Assembly: GCF_042643355.1 (NCBI RefSeq)
Contig: NZ_JBHRSS010000009.1
Location: 124,001-188,000, forward strand
Reading direction: 5' to 3'
From: Salinisphaera aquimarina
GTDB lineage: Bacteria; Pseudomonadota; Gammaproteobacteria; Nevskiales; Salinisphaeraceae
Length of the DNA stretch: 64,000 nucleotides
The position numbers and the translations under genes are program-made. The notes below the pieces were generated by a model that saw only the letters and a list, made by a program, of their open reading frames with translations, had not been told where the DNA came from and made no database searches. Shown piece by piece: positions 1-10,010 of this stretch; positions within the stretch are counted from its first letter, which is position 1; every line of letters starts with the position of its first letter.

Positions 1-184
1 TTGATTATTCCATTCGCACCAATCGGCAAGCTGCACACGATAAGGCGGAAGATAAAGTGCCAGTCCACTGATTCCAGGCATGGGCTCTCTCGGTGATGTT
101 AGCGGCACTGCCACGAGGACAGCTCGTTATCTCGTATGCTAGCAAATGCTGCACCTTGTCATGCACAACCCGGGTGCCGCGGAC

Positions 185-198
185 ACGCCATATGGCGT
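185..198. promoter_or_regulatory. 14-bp perfect palindrome upstream of mvaD
   Basis: ACGCCATATGGCGT is a perfect dyad ending 40 bases before the chosen mvaD start. Perfect dyads of this length in a leader often bind dimeric regulators, but no regulator is identified. It would lie inside the coding region if mvaD started at the more upstream ATG (146), which is less likely. Confidence 0.35.
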
Positions 199-238
199 AT
201 CCTTGCGCGCAGTTATCGACCCGGATACCGCACGCCGC

Positions 239-1222
239 ATGAGCAAACGACCTGCTTCTTCCACTGCGCGCGCGCATAGCAACATCGCGCTGATCAAGTA
301 CTGGGGCAAACGCGACGCGGCGCTCAATCTGCCGGCGGTCGGGTCGATCTCGATCACGCTGGATGCACTATACACGGACACTCGTGTCACTTTCGTGCCC
401 GGCATGGCGCGCGACAAGGTCGAGATCGGCGGGCGCGGCGTCGACGCCGCGCGCTTCACGCGTTTTCTCGACCTCATTCGCGCCCGTACCGGCAGCGCGC
501 AGTCCGCGCGCGTCGAGTCGTGGAACAACTTCCCTACCGGCGCCGGTCTGGCGTCGTCGGCCTCCGGCTTTGCTGCCCTGGCGCTCGCGGGCTCGCGCGC
601 CGCCGGGCTGGAACTGTCGCCGCGCGACCTGTCGATTCTCGCCCGTCAGGGCTCCGGTTCGGCAGCGCGCTCGGTGTTCGGGGGGTTTGCACAAATGCAT
701 CGGGGCAGTACCGACGACGGCCTGGATGCCTGCGCCGAACCGCTGCTAGAGGCCAGCGAATGGCCGCTCGACGTGGTGGTCGCGATCACCGAACGCGAGG
801 CCAAGAAAGTCGATTCATCGGCCGGCATGTCCGATCTCGACACCCGCTCGGATTATTTCGATGCCTGGGTCAGCCACTCGGAGGACGATCTCGCCGGCAT
901 GCGCGATGCCATCGCCGCCCGTGATTTCTCGACGCTGGGCGAACTCACCGAATACAGCTGTCTGAAGATGCACGGCCTGATGCTGTCCACCCGCCCCGGC
1001 CTGCTCTACTGGAATGCGGCCACCGTCGCCGCGATGCACGCCGTGCGCGGGCTGCGTGAAGACGGCGTGCCGGTCTATTTCACCATCGACGCCGGCCCGC
1101 AGGTGAAAGCACTGTGCCAACCGGCGGATACCGCCCGGGTGGCCACCGCGCTGCAACAGGTGCCCGGTGTCCTCGAAACCCGGACCAGCGCACTCGGGCC
1201 CGCGGCGCACCTGCTGGACTGA
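239..1222 (+). CDS. mvaD: diphosphomevalonate decarboxylase
   Basis: Converts mevalonate 5-diphosphate to isopentenyl diphosphate with ATP, the last step of the classical cytosolic mevalonate pathway. The 327-residue product is the usual bacterial length. Near the N-terminus it has AHSNIALIKYWGKRD, the family signature. Around residue 100 it has FPTGAGLASSASGFAAL, the GHMP-type phosphate-binding loop. An in-frame ATG at 146 exists, but the residues it would add have no family counterpart, so the start just before SKRPASS is preferred. No clear Shine-Dalgarno is visible there. The stop shares one base with the start of the phosphomevalonate kinase gene, so the two are probably translationally coupled. 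A mevalonate pathway is uncommon in gammaproteobacteria, most of which use the MEP route. Confidence 0.95.
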   Translation: MSKRPASSTARAHSNIALIKYWGKRDAALNLPAVGSISITLDALYTDTRVTFVPGMARDKVEIGGRGVDAARFTRFLDLIRARTGSAQSARVESWNNFPTGAGLASSASGFAALALAGSRAAGLELSPRDLSILARQGSGSAARSVFGGFAQMHRGSTDDGLDACAEPLLEASEWPLDVVVAITEREAKKVDSSAGMSDLDTRSDYFDAWVSHSEDDLAGMRDAIAARDFSTLGELTEYSCLKMHGLMLSTRPGLLYWNAATVAAMHAVRGLREDGVPVYFTIDAGPQVKALCQPADTARVATALQQVPGVLETRTSALGPAAHLLD

Positions 1223-2253
1223 TGCCCTTTCCGATTCACGTCAGCGCGCCCGGCAAGCTGTTCCTGATTGGCGAATATGCCGTGCTCGACGGCGCGCCGG
1301 CGCTGCTGACCGCCGTGGACCGACGTGTTCAGGTCACCATTACACGATCGCCCGACGAGCGCTGGCATATGAGCGCCGTCAACCTCGGCCTCGTGGATAT
1401 CGCACTCGAACGCGACGGTGCCCTGCCCGCCGGTACCGATGCCGCCACCGCAACCGGTCTCAAGGTATTCGACGCCGTGCGCCAAACCCTGGCGGCCCAG
1501 TTCGAGACACCGCTGCCGGCCCTCAGTATTACCATCGACAGCAGCGATTTCGCCCGCGACGGCTACAAGCTCGGACTCGGCTCCAGCGCCGCGGTGGCCG
1601 CAGCACTCACCCAGGCGCTGGCAGTGGCCGCCGACCTCGCCCTGTCGCGCGCGCACACGGCCGCGCTGGCGATCAGCGCGCATCGTCGCGCCCAGGACGG
1701 GGCCGGCAGCGGCGGCGATGTCGCGGCCGCCGTCTATGGCGGTGTGATCGGCTACACGCGCGACCAGGCGCCAGTGCCGTTGACCTGGCCCGACAGCCTC
1801 GCCGGCATGGCGGTGGTCACCGGCACCGGCGCCAGCACATCCGACATGGTGGCGCGGGTGAATGCCTACCGCGAGCGCGACCCGAACGGCCACGCCGCAG
1901 ATATCGCACGGCTGGCATGGCTGGCCGACACGGCGCAGCATGCGCTGACCCGTACCGGCCGTTTTCTGCAGCTGGCCAAGGAATATTTCGAGGCCTTGAT
2001 CGCGCTCGATCATCATGCCCATGCCGGCATCGTCGGCCCACGCCACCAGATTCTGCACGCACTGGCCGCCCGGCATAACGCGGTATTCAAGACATCGGGA
2101 GCGGGCGGTGGCGACGTCGGGCTGGCGTTCGCGCGCCGCGGCGCCGATGAACAGACGCTGCGCAGCGCGCTCGAAAACGCCGGCGCGCATGTATTGCCCC
2201 TGACCTTCGGTGCCCCGGGCGTACGTATTGAAAACGCGCTGCCCGTGCGCTGA
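1222..2253 (+). CDS. mvaK2: phosphomevalonate kinase (GHMP family)
   Basis: Phosphorylates mevalonate 5-phosphate to the diphosphate, supplying the adjacent MvaD. The 343-residue product opens with HVSAPGKLFLIGEYAVLDG (motif 1 of GHMP kinases), has the ATP loop GYKLGLGSSAAVAAAL near residue 117 and the C-terminal glycine motif KTSGAGGGDVGLAF near residue 292. The start is fixed by the TGATG junction with mvaD. Position between mvaD and an HMG-CoA reductase/mevalonate kinase fusion supports phosphomevalonate kinase over other GHMP kinases, since mevalonate kinase is supplied by the fusion and MvaD is already present. Confidence 0.92.
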   Translation: MPFPIHVSAPGKLFLIGEYAVLDGAPALLTAVDRRVQVTITRSPDERWHMSAVNLGLVDIALERDGALPAGTDAATATGLKVFDAVRQTLAAQFETPLPALSITIDSSDFARDGYKLGLGSSAAVAAALTQALAVAADLALSRAHTAALAISAHRRAQDGAGSGGDVAAAVYGGVIGYTRDQAPVPLTWPDSLAGMAVVTGTGASTSDMVARVNAYRERDPNGHAADIARLAWLADTAQHALTRTGRFLQLAKEYFEALIALDHHAHAGIVGPRHQILHALAARHNAVFKTSGAGGGDVGLAFARRGADEQTLRSALENAGAHVLPLTFGAPGVRIENALPVR

Positions 2254-2319
2254 TCGCCCCACCGTTAGCAAAGTGTTAAACGGACCGCGGCGGTTTGCGA
2301 TAAAATAATGCATTTAGCA

Positions 2320-2358
2320 ACGATCGTTTGTGGTTACTCTCGTGATCATCACGATCGT
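2320..2358. promoter_or_regulatory. two ACGATCGT palindromes before the mvaA-mvk gene
   Basis: The self-complementary octamer ACGATCGT occurs at 2320-2327 and 2351-2358, 31 bases apart or about three helical turns, in the 131-base leader of the HMGR-mevalonate kinase gene. The leader is less GC-rich than its surroundings and includes a TAAAAT (2301-2306) that could be a -10 element, although no good -35 matches it. Regulator unknown. Confidence 0.25.
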
Positions 2359-2384
2359 GCATCGGTTCACGAGTACGTCTGCCC

Positions 2385-4667
<2,283 letters not shown>

Positions 4668-4693
4668 ACGCGAACGGCTTTCAGGAAATTCGC

Positions 4694-5260
4694 ATGTCGC
4701 AGCAGCCCGCACCCGTCGTTTCCTTCGACGACGAACCGCTCATTCTGGTCGATTCCGAGGACAACGTGCTCGGCTACAGGGCCAAGGCCGAAGCCCATCG
4801 GGGAGATGGCGTGCTGCACCGCGCTTTCTCGATCTTCCTGTTCGACGACGACGACAACGTCTGGTTGCAGCAACGCGCGCCCGGCAAACAGCTCTGGGGC
4901 GGCTTCTGGTCGAACAGCTGCTGCAGCCATCCGCGCCGCGGCGAGAGCGTCGACGACGCCGCCGCACGCCGGCTCTACGAAGAACTGGGCGTGAACGCGG
5001 ACCTCGCTTTCCTGTATCGCTTCGAATATCACGCCCGGTTTGGCGACATCGGTGCCGAGCACGAACTGTGCTCGGTGTATATCGCACGCTCGAGCGCACC
5101 GCTGGCGGTCAATCCGAACGAAATATCGGCCTGCCGCGCGATTGCGCCCGACACACTCGACGCCGAGCTCGCGAACAATCCGGACGCCTATACGCCGTGG
5201 CTGAAGCTCGAATGGCCACGTATCCGCGACGCGCACTGGGCGGCAGTCGAAGCCTGCTGA
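4694..5260 (+). CDS. idi: isopentenyl-diphosphate delta-isomerase, type I
   Basis: Interconverts IPP and DMAPP, needed because the mevalonate route yields only IPP. The 188-residue protein has a Nudix-like fold with the type I signature: WSNSCCSHPRRGE with the catalytic cysteine near residue 76, a Nudix-like stretch AAARRLYEELGV, and HELCSVY with the catalytic acid near residue 118. AGGA sits a few bases before the ATG. It lies 26 bases after the HMGR-MVK gene in the same direction, so it closes the mevalonate operon. Confidence 0.95.
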   Translation: MSQQPAPVVSFDDEPLILVDSEDNVLGYRAKAEAHRGDGVLHRAFSIFLFDDDDNVWLQQRAPGKQLWGGFWSNSCCSHPRRGESVDDAAARRLYEELGVNADLAFLYRFEYHARFGDIGAEHELCSVYIARSSAPLAVNPNEISACRAIAPDTLDAELANNPDAYTPWLKLEWPRIRDAHWAAVEAC

Positions 5261-5378
5261 TTTGCAGGCTTTGGCCGTCTAGCAAACCAGGTTCGTGTTT
5301 CGGACGGGAGCGCATCTCGACTCACCCTGAATACCCGCGAGTCCGAGAACACAGGCACGCGAATACAGAAAAACTATC

Positions 5379-5453
5379 CGCAGATGAACGCAGATAGACG
5401 CAGATTCAATACAGACGCGCTGTGCCGCCTGCTCTTATCTGCGTTCATCTGCG
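5379..5453. repeat. inverted repeat of the ATCTGCG type
   Basis: The arm CGCAGATGAACGCAGATA (5379-5396) is perfectly repeated in inverse as TATCTGCGTTCATCTGCG (5436-5453), 39 bases apart. Outside the 18-base arms, TATCC on the left is echoed by GCGGATA on the right after a 6-base insertion. It lies in the 470-base gene-free stretch 5261-5730 between idi and hpnM, which are convergent. A related sequence recurs at 44031-44053. Long stem-loop or dispersed element; function unknown. Confidence 0.7.
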
Positions 5454-5590
5454 CCATCAGCGGATAAATTCTTTTATTTACGGATGCATCGATCGTCTCG
5501 CAGTACGACCGCCGCCGCGATCGGATCCGAGAATCAGCCTGCTCCATGTGCCTGCGCTGATTGTGAGGCATCTGTAACAAGCCATGCCGC

Positions 5591-5665
5591 ACGCAAAGAC
5601 GCATACGACAGGCGAAGGCGCTGTCGGCAATGATTCTTTCACTTCGCGTCTTTGCCCCTTTGCGT
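5591..5665. repeat. inverted repeat of the CTTTGCGT type
   Basis: ACGCAAAGACGC (5591-5602) faces GCGTCTTTGC followed by CCCTTTGCGT (5646-5665), leaving a 43-base interior. The geometry resembles the neighbouring ATCTGCG element: short G/C-T-rich units, a similar separation, and a 6-base insertion in the right arm. Same gene-free stretch; no gene or promoter is evident here. Confidence 0.55.
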
Positions 5666-5730
5666 GAAACCATCTTTCGCCTGCATCGGGCGAACCGCGC
5701 TCGATAGATGATCAAGATCGACTGCGGCGA

Positions 5731-6372
5731 TCAGTTCTCGTCGGGCAACGTCGGGTACTTGGCCAGCTGTTTATCGAACTGCTCGAGAAAACCGTCCGCG
5801 CCCTTGCTGCGAATCGCGCTGGTGTACTGGCCGCGCTTGAGCGCGAGATCACTGACACCGCCGGCGACCACGTTGATGATCCGCCATTGCCCGCCTTCGT
5901 TGGCCAGCACATAGCTGATCGGGGTGCGCTTGCCGTTCTTCTCGACGATATCGGTCTTGACCTGACGGCGTCCGCCGGCGGCATCGCTGGCGCCAGTAAC
6001 CTCGAATTTCTGCCCGTCGTAGCCGTCGAAGCGACTGGCATAGGTCGCGATCGTGTCCTTGCGGAATTTGGCGACATAGGCTTTCTGCTGGGCGGCATCG
6101 AGTGTCTTCCACTCGCCGCCCAGCGCGAGCTTCGCAATCCTCGGCAGATCGAAGGTGTCATCGATGATCGGCGCCAGCTTCCGATAACGACCGTCGAAGC
6201 CGAGATCATCGGCGCCCTGCATCGTGGTCAGCAGCTGGCTGTCGAGCCGGTCGATGACCGCCCGAGCCGGCTCTGCGGCGGCGGCGGTCCAGACGCCGAT
6301 ACAGGCGAATATCACCAGCGTGGCGACGACACAGACCATCGTCTGACGCGCCGCATTTCCAAACAGTTTCAT
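5731..6372 (-). CDS. hpnM: HpnM, MlaC/Ttg2D-family periplasmic lipid-binding protein
   Basis: A 213-residue secreted protein of the MlaC/toluene-tolerance family, called HpnM in hopanoid clusters, thought to carry lipids across the periplasm. The N-terminus is a signal peptide (basic MKLFGNAARQ, then a hydrophobic core ending in AAAA before EPARAVIDRL). The body has the family features TMQGADDLGFDGRYRKLAPI, ALGGEWKTLDAAQQKAYVAKF and the C-terminal WRIINVVAGGVSDLALKR. The reading frame continues upstream to 6516, but the signal peptide fixes the start. It is last in the hopanoid region, 88 bases after hpnB. Assignment to HpnM rather than a general MlaC rests on context. Confidence 0.88.
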   Translation of the reverse strand: MKLFGNAARQTMVCVVATLVIFACIGVWTAAAAEPARAVIDRLDSQLLTTMQGADDLGFDGRYRKLAPIIDDTFDLPRIAKLALGGEWKTLDAAQQKAYVAKFRKDTIATYASRFDGYDGQKFEVTGASDAAGGRRQVKTDIVEKNGKRTPISYVLANEGGQWRIINVVAGGVSDLALKRGQYTSAIRSKGADGFLEQFDKQLAKYPTLPDEN

Positions 6373-6460
6373 CGTCGACGTTCCTGTATTCCAGTAAGCG
6401 GTGAATTGGGCAACGATTCGTTCGTTGGACACACCCAGCAGGCTCCGGTTCGCTCTGTCA

Positions 6461-7585
6461 TCAAAGGTTCTCATCACGCCGATATTCGCGGCCGCGCCAG
6501 GCCGTGCGCAGGCCACGCCAGTAACGCAGCGCCGATGACCAGGTCATGCCGAGATAGAGGGTGCCGGTCACCGGCAGCAACAACGCCCAGGCCCGCCGCA
6601 GCCGATAGTAGCGCAGTGTCGGCAGATAGCTGACCAGCATGGCGAGCAGCGCCAGCGCAGCCACCGCGCGGGTGGGCGCATCGCCTACCAGCAGCGCCAG
6701 CGGCGGCACCCAGAACATGACCGCCATGACCAGCGTGCAGGCGGCGAGCAGGATGCGTGAATAACGCAACTGGGTGAACGCCGAGCGCGCCACCATGGCG
6801 TGAATGGAAGCGAAATCGTCATAGCCGCGCAGGCTAACTGCGGCGTGGGTCACGCCCACCCAGGTACGCCCACCCGCGGCGCGTACGCGCGCCGCCAGCG
6901 TGCAATCGTCGATGACCGCGTCGCGCAGGCTGGCAAAACCGCCGATGGCGTCGAGCACGCGCGCGTCGAGCAATACACAACCGCCCGCGGCTGCCGCGAC
7001 GAAGCGCGATCCGGCGTTGGACAACGCAAACGGGTACAACAACTTGAAGAAGTAGATGAAAGCCGGCATCAGCAGCCTTTCGGCCGTGCTGTGCATGCGC
7101 AGCGCGGCCATCAGCGATACCAGTTGCCGATCCTCCCGGATCGCCCTGGCGCGCAGACCGGCGATGGTTCCGGGCGCGATTTCGATATCGGCGTCGAGCA
7201 ACAGCAGGCGCGCCGTGGTCACATGCTCGCGGCCCTGCTCCAGCGCCCACAGCTTGCCGGTCCAGCCCGGCGGCAACGGCGCGGCGGCGATGATGTCGAG
7301 ATCGAGCAGGCCGGCGCGGCGTGCGACAGCGGCGGTGCCGTCGCCGGAGTGATCGTCAATCACGATGACCCGCAATCCGCGACCCTGATGGGCCAGTGCG
7401 GCCAGCGTGCGGCCCAGGGTCTCGGCCTCGTCCCGGGCCGGAATGAGCACGGTGGTATCGGACAGATCGCCATCGGCATCGTCGGCATCCGCGACGAAGC
7501 GCTCGCGCATGCGCCAGGGTTGCCACGGCTGGGCGAGCAGCCCGAGCCAGATGATGGCCGCGACGATCGCTACCCCGAACAGCAT
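6461..7585 (-). CDS. hpnB: HpnB, hopanoid-associated family 2 glycosyltransferase
   Basis: A 374-residue membrane glycosyltransferase. An N-terminal membrane anchor (residues 1-20) precedes a GT-A domain with VLIPARDEAETLGRTL, the nucleotide-binding VIVIDDHSGDGT, the metal-binding DAD in LLLLDADIEIAPG, and RDAVIDDCTLAARV as acceptor loop. About three further hydrophobic helices lie in the C-terminal third. This arrangement fits the HpnB family found in hopanoid clusters, whose exact sugar donor and acceptor are not settled. GAGGG precedes the ATG. A strong terminator separates it from hpnH upstream, so hpnB-hpnM may depend on read-through or on a promoter inside the gap. Confidence 0.9.
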   Translation of the reverse strand: MLFGVAIVAAIIWLGLLAQPWQPWRMRERFVADADDADGDLSDTTVLIPARDEAETLGRTLAALAHQGRGLRVIVIDDHSGDGTAAVARRAGLLDLDIIAAAPLPPGWTGKLWALEQGREHVTTARLLLLDADIEIAPGTIAGLRARAIREDRQLVSLMAALRMHSTAERLLMPAFIYFFKLLYPFALSNAGSRFVAAAAGGCVLLDARVLDAIGGFASLRDAVIDDCTLAARVRAAGGRTWVGVTHAAVSLRGYDDFASIHAMVARSAFTQLRYSRILLAACTLVMAVMFWVPPLALLVGDAPTRAVAALALLAMLVSYLPTLRYYRLRRAWALLLPVTGTLYLGMTWSSALRYWRGLRTAWRGREYRRDENL

Positions 7586-7617
7586 GACGGAACCCTCTTT
7601 CTTCTGAGCCTGACACG

Positions 7618-7645
7618 AAAAAGCCGCCGGCGAACCGGCGGCTTT
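7618..7645 (-). terminator. rho-independent terminator after hpnH
   Basis: On the minus strand AAAGCCGCCGG and CCGGCGGCTTT form an 11-bp stem around a TTCG tetraloop, followed by a T run. It lies 23 bases past the hpnH stop and before hpnB. Confidence 0.88.
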
Positions 7646-7667
7646 GCATCACACGGGGATGCGCGAG

Positions 7668-8810
7668 CTAGCTCGCACGATCCTGAGGCGCCTCGGCGCT
7701 GCGCCGGCCGATCGCGGAGATCGGAATCCGCGTGGCGGTGGCTTCGTTACGATCCCCGTAGAGAATCGGCAGTTCCTCGGCGAAATCGCCGTTCAGGCGC
7801 GGGCCCTTGAGCATGACCTTGAGCGCCTTGAGCGGATGCGAGAACGTATCGTTCACCGCCGTGCCTTCGTAACCGCAGTGCGCCATGCAGTTGTCGCACT
7901 TGGGGTTGCGGCCGACACCGTAGTTCTCCCACTTGGTATTCTCGATCAGACCCTTGTAGGTCTTCTCGTAGCCTTCGTCGACGAGCAGGTAACAGGGCTT
8001 CTGCCAGCCGAACACGTTGTAGGTGACGTTCGACCATGGCGTGCACTGATAGGTCTCGTTGCCGGCCAGGAAATCCAGGAACAGCGAGGAATGGTTGAGC
8101 TTCCAGTCGCTGCCGCGCTCTCGCCCCTTGCGGAAGATGTCGCGGAACAGATTCTTCGACGTGCTGCGGCCGAGAAACACATCCTGGCGCGGGGCATGCT
8201 CGTAGCTGTAACCCGGCGATACGGTGATGCCTTCGACGCCCAGATCGGTGACGTAATCGAAGAAATCGGCGACCTCTTCCGGCACTTCACCATCGAACAG
8301 CGTGCAGTTGATCGTCACGCGGAAACCGCGGTCGCGCGCCATCTCGATGGCTTCGACAGCTTTTTCGAACACGCCTTCCTGGCAGACGGATTCGTCGTGA
8401 CGTTCCTTGAGCCCGTCCAGATGCACCGACCAGGTGAAATACGGCGACGGCTTGTACTGATCCATCTTCTTGGTCATGAGCACGGCGTTGGTGCACAGAT
8501 ACACAAACTTCTTGCGTGCCACGATGCCCTCGATGATCTGAGGCATCTCCTTGTGGATCAGCGGCTCACCGCCGGGGATCGACACCATCGGCGCGCCGCA
8601 TTCGTCGACCGCGTTGAGCGCGTCCTCGACGCTCATGCGCTGCTTGAGCACGTCCTTGGGCTGGTCGATCTTGCCGCAGCCGGCGCAGGCCAGATTGCAC
8701 TGGAACAGCGGCTCCAGCATGAGCACCAGCGGATACTTCTCCTCGCGCGCGAGTTTCTTGCCCATTATGTAACGGGCAACACGGTACTGTTGAATCAGCG
8801 GTACTGCCAT
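7668..8810 (-). CDS. hpnH: HpnH, adenosylhopane synthase (radical SAM)
   Basis: Adds a 5'-deoxyadenosyl group from SAM to diploptene, giving adenosylhopane, the first step of side-chain extension toward bacteriohopanepolyols. The 380-residue protein has the radical-SAM cluster motif CNLACAGC (C38, C42, C45), then IPGGEPLIHKEMPQII, YLCTNAVLM and the family-specific C-terminal cysteines in NPKCDNCMAHCGYEG. GAGG precedes the ATG. A 129-base AT-rich gap separates it from the phosphonate transaminase upstream, so it may also have its own promoter. The product is the substrate of HpnG, encoded at 20374-21087. Confidence 0.96.
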   Translation of the reverse strand: MAVPLIQQYRVARYIMGKKLAREEKYPLVLMLEPLFQCNLACAGCGKIDQPKDVLKQRMSVEDALNAVDECGAPMVSIPGGEPLIHKEMPQIIEGIVARKKFVYLCTNAVLMTKKMDQYKPSPYFTWSVHLDGLKERHDESVCQEGVFEKAVEAIEMARDRGFRVTINCTLFDGEVPEEVADFFDYVTDLGVEGITVSPGYSYEHAPRQDVFLGRSTSKNLFRDIFRKGRERGSDWKLNHSSLFLDFLAGNETYQCTPWSNVTYNVFGWQKPCYLLVDEGYEKTYKGLIENTKWENYGVGRNPKCDNCMAHCGYEGTAVNDTFSHPLKALKVMLKGPRLNGDFAEELPILYGDRNEATATRIPISAIGRRSAEAPQDRAS

Positions 8811-8894
8811 GAAAGACCTCGTTTTCGAACATGGGACACGGGCCGATGCCGTGACCGAATCTGATCGGCGAAAACACTACAGATGTGTCGCCTT

Positions 8895-8935
8895 AATGTG
8901 TTCATTGTACATTGTTTATGTCATTTAAATGCTGC
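8895..8935 (-). promoter_or_regulatory. possible hpnH promoter region
   Basis: This unusually AT-rich stretch lies between the transaminase stop and hpnH. On the minus strand it contains TACAAT (8909-8904) as a possible -10. No convincing -35 is visible at the right distance, so the call is weak. Confidence 0.28.
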
Positions 8936-8939
8936 GCTT

Positions 8940-10010
8940 TCACAATCGATTGTGCACGATAGACGACACCGCTGTAATCAGGCGTTCGATGTCGACGGTA
9001 TCGATCGCGCCCATCGTCGATATGCGAAAGATCGATGCCGCCAGACCACCCTGCCCGGCATAGATGACAAAGCCCTGCGACTTGAGATGATCGTGCAGCG
9101 CGTCGTAATCGATGCCGACGGGCAATGCATACGCGCGCAGCACACAGGATGATTCATCGGCGTCGAGCACGGCCTGTATGCCCAGCGCGGAGAAACCGTC
9201 GGCAACCTGGCCGGCGAGCCGGCGATAGTTCGCACGCCGGGCCTGCCAGCCGCCTTCGTCCTCATGCTCGGCCAGCGCTTCGGCCAGGGCATGAAATGCC
9301 GGTATTGCCGGCGTGAACGGCGTGCTGCGCGCGTCCTGTTTCTCGCAGTAGCCGGCCAGGTCCAGATACAGACTGCACGGCGTCGCGTCCGACAGCGCCA
9401 CGCGGCGCACGAGCACGAATGCAGCGCCGGGCGCGCCGTGCAGACACTTGTTCGCAGTGGCCGCCACGGCCGCCACCGGCAGGCGATCGAAGTCGATCGC
9501 CTCGGCGCCGAAGCTGCTTACGCCATCGATGAGCATCTGTACGTTACGCATCGCACAGACCTCGCCGATCGCCGCCAGATCGTTCAAGCGCCCGGTGGTG
9601 GTTTCATGGTGGACTACCGCCACATGGGTGAAATCGCCGTCGGTCAGCTGTGCTGCCAACCGGTCGCTGTCAATATGTTCACCCCACTCGAAACGCAGCG
9701 TCTGATGGGCGATGCCGTGGATATGGGCCATGCGCGTCATGCGCTCCCCGTAGACGCCGTTTTCGATGATCAGCAGGCGCGCGTCCGCGCCCGGCAGCGA
9801 ACTGATCATCGCCTCCACCGCTGCCGTGCCGGAACCGCTGAGCACGACCGCGGCCCAACGTTCGTCGAGATCGTAGACCGCCCGCAGGCGGGTGCGAATC
9901 GTGTCCTGCAGATCGGCGAACTCGACCTCGCGATGGCACAGATCGGCGGCAGTGAGTGCGCTACGCACCCGCTCGGTGAGCGTGACCGGGCCGGGATTGA
10001 GCAGAATCAC
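8940..10010 (-). CDS. phnW: 2-aminoethylphosphonate aminotransferase (biosynthetic)
   Basis: A PLP-dependent class V aminotransferase converting phosphonoacetaldehyde to 2-aminoethylphosphonate (AEP). The 356-residue protein starts LLNPGPVTLTERVRSAL, typical of the family. It carries the cofactor aspartate in MLIDGVSSFGAE (D162) and the Schiff-base lysine in ATANKCLHGAPG (K188). The family works in either direction; biosynthesis is inferred because the gene follows PEP mutase and phosphonopyruvate decarboxylase and no phosphonatase is present. The start is GTG and overlaps the decarboxylase stop as GTGA, with GGAG eight bases upstream. Confidence 0.94.
   Translation of the reverse strand: MILLNPGPVTLTERVRSALTAADLCHREVEFADLQDTIRTRLRAVYDLDERWAAVVLSGSGTAAVEAMISSLPGADARLLIIENGVYGERMTRMAHIHGIAHQTLRFEWGEHIDSDRLAAQLTDGDFTHVAVVHHETTTGRLNDLAAIGEVCAMRNVQMLIDGVSSFGAEAIDFDRLPVAAVAATANKCLHGAPGAAFVLVRRVALSDATPCSLYLDLAGYCEKQDARSTPFTPAIPAFHALAEALAEHEDEGGWQARRANYRRLAGQVADGFSALGIQAVLDADESSCVLRAYALPVGIDYDALHDHLKSQGFVIYAGQGGLAASIFRISTMGAIDTVDIERLITAVSSIVHNRL

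Noticed and set aside
1..238. A gene at the left edge, including a 90-codon minus-strand frame (5-277)
   Set aside because: No recognisable protein, and the frame overlaps the start of mvaD. This stretch is treated as the upstream region of mvaD.
8895..8935. AT-rich stretch as a horizontally acquired segment
   Set aside because: It is only about 40 bases long and sits in the hpnH leader, where a promoter would be expected.
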